A DNA stretch of 64,000 nucleotides, from positions 1-64,000 of the forward strand of contig JADGEO010000003.1 of NCBI GenBank assembly GCA_016744335.1, given 5' to 3'. The notes beneath the pieces were generated by a model. It ran no database searches, had not been told where the DNA came from, and saw only the letters and a list, made by a program, of their open reading frames with translations. This stretch comes from Anaerolineales bacterium (GTDB taxonomy: Bacteria > Chloroflexota > Anaerolineae > Anaerolineales > Villigracilaceae). A program made the position numbers and the translations under genes. Of this stretch, positions 7,655-15,785 are shown one piece after another; position 1 is the first letter of the stretch; each line of letters opens with the position of its first letter.

Positions 7655-8329
7655 TTAGGCAGAAACACCGTTTTCTTGTGATACCGCCACAGGTGTGCTC
7701 TTTAGCGCGGCGTAGGCGAACATACCTAAGCCAACTAAGAAAAGAATCCCACCGCCAATCATCATTTGAGTATGGAAAGCATCGGCAAGGTTAACGCCAT
7801 CAAAAATATGTGTAGGTCCTGCCCACATTTGTACGCTGGAGACAAGCATCCCCATCACAATAGCCGTCATTCCGCCTGCGGCGGTTTTGCCATTACTGCC
7901 ACCTTCTCCAAATCCGACCATTTGCTTGACTTTGGGAATACCAAAAAGCAAGAAAATAATCAGCGTGAAAACTACCGCATAAACGATAAAATCAAGAGGC
8001 ATAGATGAGCCACCGTCTCTTAATGCTCTCGAAGTTGCCATGTGAATAGCACCAACGACCAATGAGAGCACAAGGACTATTATAGAATCACGATAGGCAT
8101 TTTCTTTTCCACGAACAAGAGAGATAGTTGCCCGAACCCCCATAATACCCAGAGCCACAAAAGCAAGGACATAGATGATATAGAGCCATTGAAATTGTGC
8201 AATAGCCTCCATGCCTTCATACTGTGTCGCATCAAGAGCAACGCAAGTTGTCCCAACGCCGCTAAGCAAAACGAGCGCAGAGGTTAACCCCATGAAGAGA
8301 ATACCGATAAAACGTAGAAATTTACCCAT
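7655..8329 (-). CDS. Hypothetical five-helix membrane protein
   Basis: Not recognised as a named family. At 224 residues it has about five membrane helices. An extracytoplasmic loop between helices 1 and 2 has a conserved-looking Cys (GTTCVALDATQYEGM). A second loop, HMATSRALRDGGSSMPLDF, lies between helices 3 and 4. The last third is Gly/Met-rich (GGMTAIVMGMLVSSVQMW), with a His in DAFHTQMMIGGG that could bind metal or heme; that is speculation. It forms its own transcription unit with its own terminator, like most genes in this stretch. Confidence 0.7.
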   Translation of the reverse strand: MGKFLRFIGILFMGLTSALVLLSGVGTTCVALDATQYEGMEAIAQFQWLYIIYVLAFVALGIMGVRATISLVRGKENAYRDSIIVLVLSLVVGAIHMATSRALRDGGSSMPLDFIVYAVVFTLIIFLLFGIPKVKQMVGFGEGGSNGKTAAGGMTAIVMGMLVSSVQMWAGPTHIFDGVNLADAFHTQMMIGGGILFLVGLGMFAYAALKSTPVAVSQENGVSA

Positions 8330-8417
8330 TTTTTATCTCCTTATGATTAAGATGAGTGGATAGACAGAGGCATTTTACAATATCAGATTGCCCGATGGAA
8401 ATGATTTTCGTCTTAAA

Positions 8418-8449
8418 ATAAAAACCCCAAGACATATCTTGGGGTTTTT
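8418..8449 (-). terminator. Intrinsic terminator downstream of the 8.5-9.1 kb gene
   Basis: Stem CCCCAAGA/TCTTGGGG with a CATA loop, A-rich on the left and TTTTT on the right. It lies about 75 bases after the stop of the minus-strand gene, separated from it by a dispersed repeat. Confidence 0.85.
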
Positions 8450-8451
8450 AT

Positions 8452-8528
8452 GGGATGAAGAACCGCATCGCGCGCGTTTTGGGCTTGCGTTCTGTCAACA
8501 AACAGAATCTTGATGTTGCGCTTTATCC
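8452..8528. repeat. Copy of the GGATGA-type dispersed repeat
   Basis: Begins GGGATGAAGAACCGC and ends near GCGCTTTATCCTG, with the family core GCGCGTTTTGGGCTTGCG inside. Its right end overlaps the stop codon of the neighbouring minus-strand gene, so the element appears to have supplied that stop. Confidence 0.6.
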
Positions 8529-9128
8529 TGCTGAAAAACCTACCACAAAAGCCGTTGTCATCAGCAAAAGTAAAGCAGGGAGTACAGTTAATATCATTTC
8601 TTTAGAAAGAATAGCTTTGCCTGATTTCAAAAAAGTAAGCAATAAACCGCCTACGCCAATCAACGCACCACCAATCCCGACCCAAGCAAATCCGGCAGGG
8701 GCTTTGCCTTGAATACTGAAAATAATGGGTAGCAAAAAGATAGTCATGCCAGCAATGCCGTGAACTGAGGCAACGGGGATAACTTTAAGAGCTTTGTTTT
8801 TTGCCGAACGAGTGAAGATAATGAAGAGAAATCCGACTATAGTAAAAATTAGATAAACAGTTTCATATTGGGGCAGGTATTCAGAGACAAGTCCCAATGA
8901 AAGGGTTAGGGGGATAATGGTAGAAACAATGACCACCAATGGGCTATCGAGAATTTCAAATCCCATAATGATGATGAGCAAGCCCGCTACCAGTAAAACG
9001 CCAAAGGCTATGGTGTATGCCCACGTAGCGAGCGTTCCTGCTTTATCAATCCCTACAACGATTTGGTAGGCGGCGAGTAGCCCTGTAACGAGAAGGAGAA
9101 TTCGGTCGAGGATTGAGATTTTTTTCAT
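8523..9128 (-). CDS. Hypothetical membrane protein, paralogue of the 13.7-14.3 kb gene
   Basis: Not recognised. About six or seven membrane helices in roughly 200 residues. It is clearly paralogous to the gene at 13.7 kb: both share the block SPLxxxVxTxxPLxLSLGLV followed by LPxY, VYxIFxxVGFL, a VxHGxAG motif in the middle and APxGFxxxGxGGxLIxxGG. The single His of HGIAG/HGVAG is conserved in both. I chose the ATG giving MKKISILDR, which follows an AAGGA site, over an upstream in-frame ATG. It lies 68 bases after ctaB in the same direction, so the two may share a transcript. Confidence 0.7.
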   Translation of the reverse strand: MKKISILDRILLLVTGLLAAYQIVVGIDKAGTLATWAYTIAFGVLLVAGLLIIIMGFEILDSPLVVIVSTIIPLTLSLGLVSEYLPQYETVYLIFTIVGFLFIIFTRSAKNKALKVIPVASVHGIAGMTIFLLPIIFSIQGKAPAGFAWVGIGGALIGVGGLLLTFLKSGKAILSKEMILTVLPALLLLMTTAFVVGFSAG

Positions 9129-9146
9129 TATTATTTTTCCTTGAAA

Positions 9147-9194
9147 CGTAATACGAGATTTATCTCGCATTTGCAACATAAATGTTGCGTTACC
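9147..9194. repeat. Twin small hairpins
   Basis: CGAGAT-TT-ATCTCG and GCAACAT-AA-ATGTTGC stand side by side between ctaB and the next gene. A related single hairpin (GCGACAT-TT-ATGTCGC) occurs near 30977. No T-run follows, so these look more like repetitive palindromes than terminators. Confidence 0.55.
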
Positions 9195-9195
9195 T

Positions 9196-10050
9196 TTAGA
9201 ACATTAATAAAATCATTGAGCTAAGCATATAAAGTGATGCGTATTTGAAAAGCCCAAAATTAACTTTTTCAGAAGGCTTGATTACACTGGTAATGGCAAG
9301 TGCAAGTAAGCCGCCAGAGAGAACCACCATGAGGCGTAAGAAGCCCCAATTTGTGCCGATGCCGTAGGCGGCAATGCCAATGGCAAGTGCCGCGAGAACG
9401 CTAGATATAGCGATGATAATTTGTGTAACTTTATCTCCATAAGTGGAGGGAAAGGTGGGAACGCCAGCGGCTGCATAATCTTTGCGATAGCGTATGGAGA
9501 AGGTGAGGATGTGAGTGGGGATCCAGAAGAGGATGGCAAGCATGAGGGCGATGCCTATCCAATCTATGCCACCAATGCCAAGTGCTCGCCCAGCTAAGAT
9601 GGGCATTCCGCCAGAGATGCCACCCCAGACAATTGACCATGCGGTTTTTCGTTTGAGCCAGATGGTGTAAATAACTACGTCTATGAAGATACCACCAAAA
9701 ATGATGATGCCGTAGAGAATGTCCATGGCTAAGCCGATGCCAACTCCGAGAATAGAAATAAAGAGACCAACAAGAAGGACTTCGGTGGGGTCTACTTTGC
9801 CAGCGGGGAGCGGGCGTTTGCTTGTGCGTCCCATTTTTGCGTCTATGTCACGGTCGTACCACATATTGAGAATGGTGCTTCCGCTGATGGTGAGGAAGAG
9901 ACTTAGGGCAAGCCCAAGCATTGTGGGGCGCGTGGTGACGGGGCAACGCGCACTCATATAGCCAGCAAGCCCTGTGATAAGAAGCAAGGCGGTTTGGAGG
10001 CTTTTGATGAGAGGGGTGTAGAGACGGAGTTTGTCTTTGATTTTATTCAT
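9196..10050 (-). CDS. ctaB: Protoheme IX farnesyltransferase (heme O synthase)
   Basis: UbiA-superfamily prenyltransferase that attaches farnesyl to heme B to give heme O for heme-copper oxidases. The first Asp-rich motif, NMWYDRDIDAKMGRTSKRPLPAG (about residues 62-84), is the COX10/CtaB signature. The second region lies around WIPTHILTFSIRYRKDYAAAGVPT, where HxxxxSIRYRxDYxxAGVPM is typical. About eight or nine membrane helices; 284 residues is a normal length. No CtaA and no recognisable oxidase subunits II or III are adjacent. The nearest candidate heme protein is the GHxH membrane protein about 1.2 kb upstream. Confidence 0.93.
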   Translation of the reverse strand: MNKIKDKLRLYTPLIKSLQTALLLITGLAGYMSARCPVTTRPTMLGLALSLFLTISGSTILNMWYDRDIDAKMGRTSKRPLPAGKVDPTEVLLVGLFISILGVGIGLAMDILYGIIIFGGIFIDVVIYTIWLKRKTAWSIVWGGISGGMPILAGRALGIGGIDWIGIALMLAILFWIPTHILTFSIRYRKDYAAAGVPTFPSTYGDKVTQIIIAISSVLAALAIGIAAYGIGTNWGFLRLMVVLSGGLLALAITSVIKPSEKVNFGLFKYASLYMLSSMILLMF

Positions 10051-10222
10051 ATTGGTAGACCCGTAAATTAGTAGATTTTTAAAACAGTGTTCTTCATTTC
10101 TGGTGCACCGGTTTTCTGATGTCTGTTTGATTTGTTTACGCTGAGATAATGATGATTAGGGCTCTCAAGTTGAGGTCAGGTTCGTTGCGGTTTTTTATTC
10201 CGATTATAAGGCAAGTCGGACA

Positions 10223-10254
10223 AAAAAGGGCGAGATTCAATCTCGCCCTTTTTA
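10223..10254 (-). terminator. Intrinsic terminator of the SUMF1-like gene
   Basis: Stem GGGCGAGA/TCTCGCCC with a TTCAA loop and A/T-runs on both sides, ten bases after the stop codon of the SUMF1-like lipoprotein gene. Confidence 0.9.
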
Positions 10255-10263
10255 AAAGTCTAG

Positions 10264-11238
10264 TTATCTTGCACAGCGGAAGCCTACATCAGGATCGTAG
10301 TGATAGGGAGCTACGCCATTTTCTTTCCAATTGCGTAAATCTATTTCGTAGGTCATAAATGAGCCGCCACGGAGGTGACGATAGTGTTGGTTGGAATGGT
10401 TGTCTCCCGCCCATTGCCAGACGTTGCCTGCCATGTCGTATAGTCCATAGGGGCTGGGGGAGTCGATGGTTTCGTAATCTCCGTAGCCATCAATACTATA
10501 TGTTTGACCATTATAGAAACCAACGGGGGTGGTGCTGCCTAATTTACCGTACATCTCTTCATAAATGTCAAATGATGCGTAGTAGTTGGCGTTGTTTTGT
10601 TGAAATTCATAGCCCCATGGGAAGGGGATTCCATCACTCTTGTCGTTAACTTCTGTGCCGCGGAAGGCTTTTTCCCATTCAAGCTCGAGGGGAAGGCGGT
10701 AATCATAGTATTCACAATAAGTGTTGGCTCCAAACCAAGTGACCATGGTCATGGGATGATTTTCGTAGCCAGGGATGGCTGTGAAGGTATCTCCCTCGCG
10801 AGTTAAGCGTAGAGTTGAGTTAGGGAAGGGGATAAGGATTTTGTCTTCGGCTAAAACTTCTTCTTCGTGTTTATAGCCATCGTAGTCGTCGCCTTCGTAA
10901 TAACCAGTTACGCCTTTTTCTGTCCAGATAAGGTCACGATCATCAACTGCAATATCAACTTCGCCCATCTGAATATCACCAGAGGCGAAAGCTTCGTTTA
11001 GAAAATTCGCATATTGTTCAACGGTGACGTGGGTGACCATCATTTCATAATCATAATCAATATCGGTCATGACGCTTTGTTGCCCAAGAGGGAATTTGCC
11101 CGCAGGAATGGTTGCCCACGATTCGGGGTCTATACCTGTGTCGATATAGGGTGGAGGGACTTGTTGAGTAAGGGGTGTTGCTTGACAAGCAGTTATCAAA
11201 AAGACAAGGAGTATTAGACTAAAGATGAGCTTTTTCAT
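10264..11238 (-). CDS. SUMF1/FGE-fold lipoprotein
   Basis: Exported lipoprotein: the signal peptide ends at lipobox LITAC with Cys at residue 18. The rest is a C-type-lectin-like SUMF1 domain: AWATIPAGKFPLG-like opening (about residue 42 on), HPMTMVTWFGANTYCEYYDYRLPLELEWEKAFRG in the middle, then YGLYDMAGNVWQWAGD and RHLRGGSFMTYE, ending VGFRCAR. The two redox Cys of true formylglycine-generating enzymes are not evident; GNVWQWAGD has Ala where the usual WxxD segment often carries Cys. A structural or binding role is therefore likelier than sulfatase activation. Its ATG shares one base with the stop of the GHxH protein gene (TAATG), so the two are translationally coupled. Confidence 0.85.
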   Translation of the reverse strand: MKKLIFSLILLVFLITACQATPLTQQVPPPYIDTGIDPESWATIPAGKFPLGQQSVMTDIDYDYEMMVTHVTVEQYANFLNEAFASGDIQMGEVDIAVDDRDLIWTEKGVTGYYEGDDYDGYKHEEEVLAEDKILIPFPNSTLRLTREGDTFTAIPGYENHPMTMVTWFGANTYCEYYDYRLPLELEWEKAFRGTEVNDKSDGIPFPWGYEFQQNNANYYASFDIYEEMYGKLGSTTPVGFYNGQTYSIDGYGDYETIDSPSPYGLYDMAGNVWQWAGDNHSNQHYRHLRGGSFMTYEIDLRNWKENGVAPYHYDPDVGFRCAR

Positions 11239-12773
11239 TATTCTGCCTCCTTTAAGGTTTTTTCTAGTTCAGCTAGTTTTTGTTTTTGTTCTTCTATTTC
11301 GTTTTTAGTGTTAAATTGTTTTTCTTCTTTGAGTTCTTTTGTCCAGAGACCATCATCTTGGAAGAGATCATAAAGTCGCCAAATCATAAAGAGTGCGAAT
11401 AGGACGAGAATGATGCCTAAGCCAAACTCTATCATCAACATTGTATTGTTGACAGTTGTTTGTTGGTTGGATGCGTCTACAAAAAGACGTTTCATCGAGA
11501 AGATGGTTGCACCTGCAAAAGCGATGTCGGAGGCGATGATTACTATCCAGCCAAACCATTTACGTGTTTTCCCTTTAAGACCTGAAAGGTCGGCGTAATA
11601 TAGAATGATAATGGTTGCTATTAAAGCGGCTAAGACATGCCAGTGCCCAGTGAGTGTGATACGTTCTTCACGATGGGGCCATACACGGAATACTTTGTCC
11701 AAGCGAATAGCCAAGAAGATACCAACGCCACTGACGGTAAAGTTCATGAAAACCATTTGCCAGCCAACGCCGAATTTGAGCGGGTCGCTAAATAAGGCAC
11801 CCATTTTCTGGAAGAATGTTGGTTTTTCAATATGTGCTGTGCCTGTTCTAATTAACATATCCCATGAGTAAATCACGAAGAACAGGGCTTCCATCATAAT
11901 AAAGACTGCACCAACATAAATGATATTATGTGCCCAAGTGAACCATACAATGGAAAGAGCACCTATAGTGAGAACAATAATACCGAAAATGCCCAAGGGT
12001 ATACCCCATTTGTGCAATTTGCCTTTGAAATCAAGCCATCTGCCGACAATTAAAGTGATTGCGGAAGCAACCAAAGAGACCATAATGTGCAAATGTCCGA
12101 TAATGGCTTTTTGCAAAGCGGTATGACCAGGGTGCCGAATAATATCTTCACCTAAGAAGGTCTCATGTCCATTACCCCAATAGGAGCCAGTTACGGCACC
12201 CCAGATGGATGAGGTCAAAGTCATTGCCGCCATAGCAAAGAAGGCAACGCGTTCCAAATCTACGCCATTTTTAGAGCGTGCGTAAGGGGACCCTTCGGGT
12301 AAAAGATATTTCTCTTGCCAGGGCCAGATTGCGGCGAGTAACATGAGCCCAGCAGAGAAAATCAAAGTCTGCCCAACAAGGAAAAGTCCATGAAAAGCGT
12401 AATTGTGTCCGAAATAAGCAAAGCCTAAACCGAAAAACAATGCGAGCATATAACCAATGGTTATTACTGCGTTGATGCTGACTTGCTCCCGGCGTTTCAT
12501 AGGGAGGACTTCAGTGATGAAATAAACCTCGATGGCTATGATGGTCATCGCGATGGTGTGGTAGAGCATGATAATGCGCCCTTCACGATCGGCGGGGATT
12601 ATATCCATGCCGAGGGTATTGACAATGATGTCTCGAACGCCCCACTCGACCATAGGTCCTGAGAGCGTACCCCAAATTCCGGTCACGATGGCAACCAATG
12701 CAATTGCTACAAGGGTTAAGCCTTTCGTGGAGCGGAAGAGGTACTCGAAACGTTTTCCTAAAAATTCTTTCAT
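11238..12773 (-). CDS. Polytopic GHxH membrane protein, distantly cbb3/NorB-like (putative heme protein)
   Basis: About 12 membrane helices with His at places that recall heme-copper oxidase subunit I: His72 in LYHTIAM (compare the LHT of CcoN), His123 in YFGHNYAFHG (compare YGHNAV), and His377/His379 in TGHWHVLAA (compare GHVHxGAL). A second GHxH helix, IIGHLHIMVSL (His227/His229), is followed by the same GK..KWG loop as the first, so the protein seems internally duplicated. No CuB-type HH pair or oxidase subunit II lies nearby, and identity as an oxidase is unproven. The C terminus (about 478-511) is a charged coiled coil. Coupled by TAATG to the SUMF1-like lipoprotein gene. Confidence 0.6.
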   Translation of the reverse strand: MKEFLGKRFEYLFRSTKGLTLVAIALVAIVTGIWGTLSGPMVEWGVRDIIVNTLGMDIIPADREGRIIMLYHTIAMTIIAIEVYFITEVLPMKRREQVSINAVITIGYMLALFFGLGFAYFGHNYAFHGLFLVGQTLIFSAGLMLLAAIWPWQEKYLLPEGSPYARSKNGVDLERVAFFAMAAMTLTSSIWGAVTGSYWGNGHETFLGEDIIRHPGHTALQKAIIGHLHIMVSLVASAITLIVGRWLDFKGKLHKWGIPLGIFGIIVLTIGALSIVWFTWAHNIIYVGAVFIMMEALFFVIYSWDMLIRTGTAHIEKPTFFQKMGALFSDPLKFGVGWQMVFMNFTVSGVGIFLAIRLDKVFRVWPHREERITLTGHWHVLAALIATIIILYYADLSGLKGKTRKWFGWIVIIASDIAFAGATIFSMKRLFVDASNQQTTVNNTMLMIEFGLGIILVLFALFMIWRLYDLFQDDGLWTKELKEEKQFNTKNEIEEQKQKLAELEKTLKEAE

Positions 12774-12859
12774 ATTTCACTTCTCCATATAATATAGAAT
12801 GATGCTTTTCTAGAGCACGACTAATACCTAATAAAGATAGCATGGGTTAGCATAATTAT

Positions 12860-12877
12860 CTTTATTAAAAGGCAAAT
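12860..12877 (-). promoter_or_regulatory. Possible Crp/Fnr half-site upstream of the GHxH protein gene
   Basis: The minus strand reads GATTTGCCTTTTAATAAAG: one intact ATTTGC arm and a degenerate second arm. Its centre lies 29.5 bases upstream of TATCTT, a weak -10. Perfect palindromes with the same arm occur at two other genes in the window. Weak alone. Confidence 0.3.
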
Positions 12878-12896
12878 CTTTTTGAAAGACAGCTTG

Positions 12897-12935
12897 TAAA
12901 AAAAAACTGAGTGTCTAGTTTTTAAACACTCAGTT
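12897..12935 (-). terminator. Intrinsic terminator
   Basis: Stem AACTGAGTGT/ACACTCAGTT with a long run of A before it, which reads as U on the minus strand. It ends the transcript of the YIP1-like gene 30 bases away. Confidence 0.85.
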
Positions 12936-12964
12936 TAAGTAATTGTATTTTTTACTGTTTTAGT

Positions 12965-13546
12965 CTAGAAAATGGCACCGAAAATTACGCCGTATAGTAT
13001 GATCGCGATAAAGACGACGATAAATGTGAGAATGATTGTAAGAAGTGCTTTCCAGAGCTTGATTTTAGTATATGCCGCAAGCCCAAACATGAGCGCAAAG
13101 TTATAAGCAAGCCATAGCCCTATGCCAGCTATCATCCCAACAATGCCAAGGTCTACGCCAAGATTAAGGATTAGGCTGAAAATAGTCCCTATGATAGTCC
13201 AAATAATGGCGGCACCATAAAGCCTTAAGGTTTCAGGATAGGTGATTTTTACCTTGAAAGCACGAATGGTAAAAGTCATCACATACGCACTTAGGAAGGT
13301 GCCAAGTGTGGCACTGCCCAGTTCGGCAAGAGCCGCTTGCCAGCCCATATAACCATCTCTACCAAAGCCACTGTTGCCACCATTGCCGTAAAAAAAGGCA
13401 AGAACTGTAGTAAGTAAGACTGAAAAGGCCAAGAGACCTATAGCCAGCTGGGTGTTTTTTTCTTCACCACAAGCCTCAGCCATTTCGGAACCACTAAACT
13501 TTAATCCAGATATAACCAAATTTGTTTCTTTATTTTCTTCAGACAT
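12965..13546 (-). CDS. YIP1-like integral membrane protein
   Basis: Five membrane helices in 193 residues, arranged as in YIP1/DUF1282-type proteins: a soluble N-terminal stretch of about 30 residues, a first helix (LAIGLLAFSVLLTTVLAFFY), a loop rich in Gly (GNGGNSGFGRDGYMG), then four helices. ITYPETLRLYGAAIIW before the third helix is the kind of signature seen in YIP1 domains. Function unknown. It stands alone between two terminators. Confidence 0.55.
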   Translation of the reverse strand: MSEENKETNLVISGLKFSGSEMAEACGEEKNTQLAIGLLAFSVLLTTVLAFFYGNGGNSGFGRDGYMGWQAALAELGSATLGTFLSAYVMTFTIRAFKVKITYPETLRLYGAAIIWTIIGTIFSLILNLGVDLGIVGMIAGIGLWLAYNFALMFGLAAYTKIKLWKALLTIILTFIVVFIAIILYGVIFGAIF

Positions 13547-13631
13547 CGTATCTCCTTCGTTGCATAAATTGAAAAGCGATAACAGCCTCGTTACTAAATT
13601 TTAGAAAGGGGCATTTTTTCTTAAAATTTTT

Positions 13632-13677
13632 GATAAAAAAAACCGCAGTTCCTTATGAGAAAGAATTGCGGTTTTTA
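13632..13677 (-). terminator. Intrinsic terminator
   Basis: AAAACCGCA and TTGCGGTTTT pair across an 18-base loop that has some inner pairing. A T-run follows on the minus strand. It lies 16 bases past the stop of the upstream membrane protein gene. Confidence 0.75.
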
Positions 13678-13692
13678 CTAATGAAAAGATAA

Positions 13693-14319
13693 TTATTTAT
13701 CTTTATTGATGTCTCTCATAAACCCAAAAGTGAAAGCAAGAGCCATTAAGAGAAGTAGTGGGGCTAGTATCATCATCACAACATCGGCACTAAAGAAAAG
13801 AAGTTGTTTCCCAGCGTTCAAGAAAGCCAAAGCCATACCGCCGAGAGAAATCAAAATGCCGCCAAGACCAATTAGACCAAAACCTTTAGGGGCATTGTCT
13901 TTAAGACAGCGTTTGAGAGGAATTCCAACAATGAGTAAACCAGCTACGCCATGAAAAACAGGCACGGCAATGCTTTTTGCAGACATATTACCAAGGCTGG
14001 TGACAGCAATGGCAAGAAAACCAATCACAGCAAAGATGGTATACGCTTTCTGGTATTTAGGCAAAAATTGTGCTACCAAGCCCAATGAAAGAGCTAGTGG
14101 CATCAAAGTTGTTACTGTTAAAATCAAAGGTGAAGCTAAAAGTCCCCAACCAAATAAAATTAACAAAACGCCAGAAACGAACAAAACAGCCATCATCGCC
14201 ATATAATAAATATCATAGAGATTTTTCTCTACGCTGTAGCGTCCCCAAAGACGATAAATAGCATATACAGCGGTCAATCCGGTAAGCAAAAGAATTGCTC
14301 CGTCAAAGTTAAGCATCAT
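13693..14319 (-). CDS. Hypothetical membrane protein, paralogue of the 8.5-9.1 kb gene
   Basis: Not recognised. 208 residues with about seven membrane helices, and clear similarity along its length to the 8.5 kb gene: SPLILTVTTLMPLALSLGLVAQFLPKY, FHGVAGLLI, and APKGFGLIGLGGILISLGG. The conserved His (FHGVAG) and Pro-rich cytoplasmic turns hint at a shared partner or cofactor, which is inference. It is a single-gene unit with its own terminator and a CRP-like palindrome about 70 bases upstream. Confidence 0.7.
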   Translation of the reverse strand: MMLNFDGAILLLTGLTAVYAIYRLWGRYSVEKNLYDIYYMAMMAVLFVSGVLLILFGWGLLASPLILTVTTLMPLALSLGLVAQFLPKYQKAYTIFAVIGFLAIAVTSLGNMSAKSIAVPVFHGVAGLLIVGIPLKRCLKDNAPKGFGLIGLGGILISLGGMALAFLNAGKQLLFFSADVVMMILAPLLLLMALAFTFGFMRDINKDK

Positions 14320-14389
14320 AATACATTCTCCTAATAAGGTGGGTGAGATGAAAACCGGTCATTTAATAATAGATTTTCAAAGCTGACAC

Positions 14390-14405
14390 TGCGATATATA
14401 TCACA
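14390..14405 (-). promoter_or_regulatory. CRP-type palindrome upstream of the 13.7-14.3 kb gene
   Basis: TGCGATATATATCACA matches the CRP-type pattern TGTGA-N6-TCACA with one mismatch. Its centre is 29.5 bases upstream of TATTAA, a possible -10, which is class II activator spacing. Any of the three Crp/Fnr regulators encoded 18-21 kb away could act here. Confidence 0.5.
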
Positions 14406-14578
14406 GCTGGACTTTAACAATTATAACCCTTCTTTGAAGAAATGGTGATGAGTTTTTAGGATGATATGCCGATTCCCGCGCGTTTTAGGCTTGATACCCT
14501 TACAGGGACATTTATCTGTCTTGAGCAATTTGCCAGCATCCAAGCCGAAAATATGGGACGCATCTGATGTGATTAACG
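14406..14578. repeat. Intergenic stretch with a GGATGA-type dispersed repeat
   Basis: From about 14458 the sequence AGGATGATATGCCG opens a copy of the family. It holds the core CGCGTTTTAGGCTTG and closes near CCAAGCCGAAAATATGGGA. The bases before it are AT-rich with no reading frame that I can support. Confidence 0.5.
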
Positions 14579-14614
14579 AAAAAAGCCTTCTCAAAATTTT
14601 GAGAAGGCTTTTTT
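14579..14614 (-). terminator. Intrinsic terminator of the DUF2202 gene
   Basis: A 14-pair stem AAGCCTTCTCAAAA/TTTTGAGAAGGCTT with almost no loop and A/T tracts on both sides, about 36 bases after the DUF2202 stop. Confidence 0.9.
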
Positions 14615-14650
14615 TTATTTTCGAGTGAGGGTTTCAATCATAAAAAACCG

Positions 14651-15538
14651 TTATTTATTTCCGCGCCCACCGCCATTTCCACCACGCCCATTGCCTCCAT
14701 TCCCATTGCCTCCATTCCCTCCATTCCCTTTACCGGCGTTCCCACCACGTGCATTTTCTGCACTTATAATGGAGTCGTAAAGTTCTTGTGAGAGATATTG
14801 TGGCACATAAGTTTCACCTGTTTGAGCCTCTAGCTGAGAGACGAATGCACGCAGATGGTTTTCAGAGCCAGCCAACAGATTTTCATAAACCCATTCAATA
14901 TTTTCTTCTTCTGTACCCTCAATATATTCGATCAAATCGAGAATATCAATCTCTTCAATGGCTACACCGACTTTCAAAGCCTCTACAAGAGATGTGCTAC
15001 CCATTTCAACCAATTGGTCATTAAGGGCTTGCAAATCTTGGTTGCTAAAGACACCAATTGTATCGTCTGTTACAGGGTCCGTAATTTCATAGGTTTCTAA
15101 TAAGCCCTTAACTGCATTTGTGTGAGTCTGTTCACTAGCCGCTATATTGCTAAAAAGTCTCAGTCCCCATTGGTCATAGAGGGTTAGATAAACATCACGT
15201 GCAAGTTTTTCTTCTTCACGCATAAAGGCTAAACCATCTGCTTCTGCTTGGCTAATTTCTCCAATGGCGTAACTCGGTGTTTGGCTCTCCATCTCATCAC
15301 TGTGGCCATTGCCCTGTTGACTGTGACCGTCGCCTTCATTTTGATATTCAGCATTTTCGTTTTTGGGCATATTGTCGCCCTCTGTATTTTGCACATTCTC
15401 AACAGATGTTTTAGAAACCTCTGCACTAGAAGGATTGTCTTCAGGGGCAGAAGCAACAGGTGTTAATGGTTGACAAGCACTAAAGAGTAATGTGCTCATT
15501 ATGAGCACGGATGTGATTATAAGGGTTTTCTTTTTCAT
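14651..15538 (-). CDS. DUF2202 ferritin-like lipoprotein with Gly-Asn tail
   Basis: Exported lipoprotein (lipobox LFSAC, Cys22) with an acidic, Asn-rich linker of about 70 residues and then a DUF2202 domain (about residues 95-260). DUF2202 has the ferritin-like four-helix fold. Candidate di-iron ligands are Glu in REEEKLARDVY, Glu/His in ASEQTHTNAV, Glu in AIEEIDILDL and Glu/His in AGSENHLRAF. The last 30 residues are a low-complexity GGNGGNG tail seen in some secreted members. Iron or peroxide handling at the cell surface is plausible, not shown. Single-gene unit. Confidence 0.85.
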   Translation of the reverse strand: MKKKTLIITSVLIMSTLLFSACQPLTPVASAPEDNPSSAEVSKTSVENVQNTEGDNMPKNENAEYQNEGDGHSQQGNGHSDEMESQTPSYAIGEISQAEADGLAFMREEEKLARDVYLTLYDQWGLRLFSNIAASEQTHTNAVKGLLETYEITDPVTDDTIGVFSNQDLQALNDQLVEMGSTSLVEALKVGVAIEEIDILDLIEYIEGTEEENIEWVYENLLAGSENHLRAFVSQLEAQTGETYVPQYLSQELYDSIISAENARGGNAGKGNGGNGGNGNGGNGRGGNGGGRGNK

Positions 15539-15672
15539 TATCTTCTCCTAGGGCTTTTTTGAAGCCCGTTTTTATTTTATATTAGATATTTAGTATAAAG
15601 AAGGTAGATAAACTTTCTTTATGATTTTTGTAAAGGTTTAGTAAAGAATATTTTGGATAGAGTCTATGAAAA

Positions 15673-15785
15673 TAGACCTCTTGAAAAAGCTCGTTTTTTC
15701 TACACTCCCTGCGCCGCCCTCGGCGCAGGCTTCTCTAAAATACGCCGCGGAGGACGGCGGCTAGAGCACTTATGCAAGAGGTCTA
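15673..15785. repeat. MITE-like element with TAGACCTCTTG termini (copy 1)
   Basis: Perfect 11-bp terminal inverted repeats, TAGACCTCTTG and its complement, enclose 113 bp. The interior has the palindromic GCGCCGCCCTCGGCGC and GCCGCGGAGGACGGCGGC segments. Two more copies lie at 21.3 and 50.2 kb. No coding capacity. Confidence 0.75.

Noticed and set aside
10264..11238. True formylglycine-generating enzyme for sulfatases
   Set aside because: The fold is SUMF1-like but the catalytic Cys pair is not evident, and no sulfatase gene lies nearby.
11238..12773. Canonical cytochrome c oxidase subunit I or NorB
   Set aside because: Helix-like motifs match only in part, a CuB His-His pair and the partner subunits are missing, and the duplicated GHxH helix is atypical. 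Kept as distant resemblance only.
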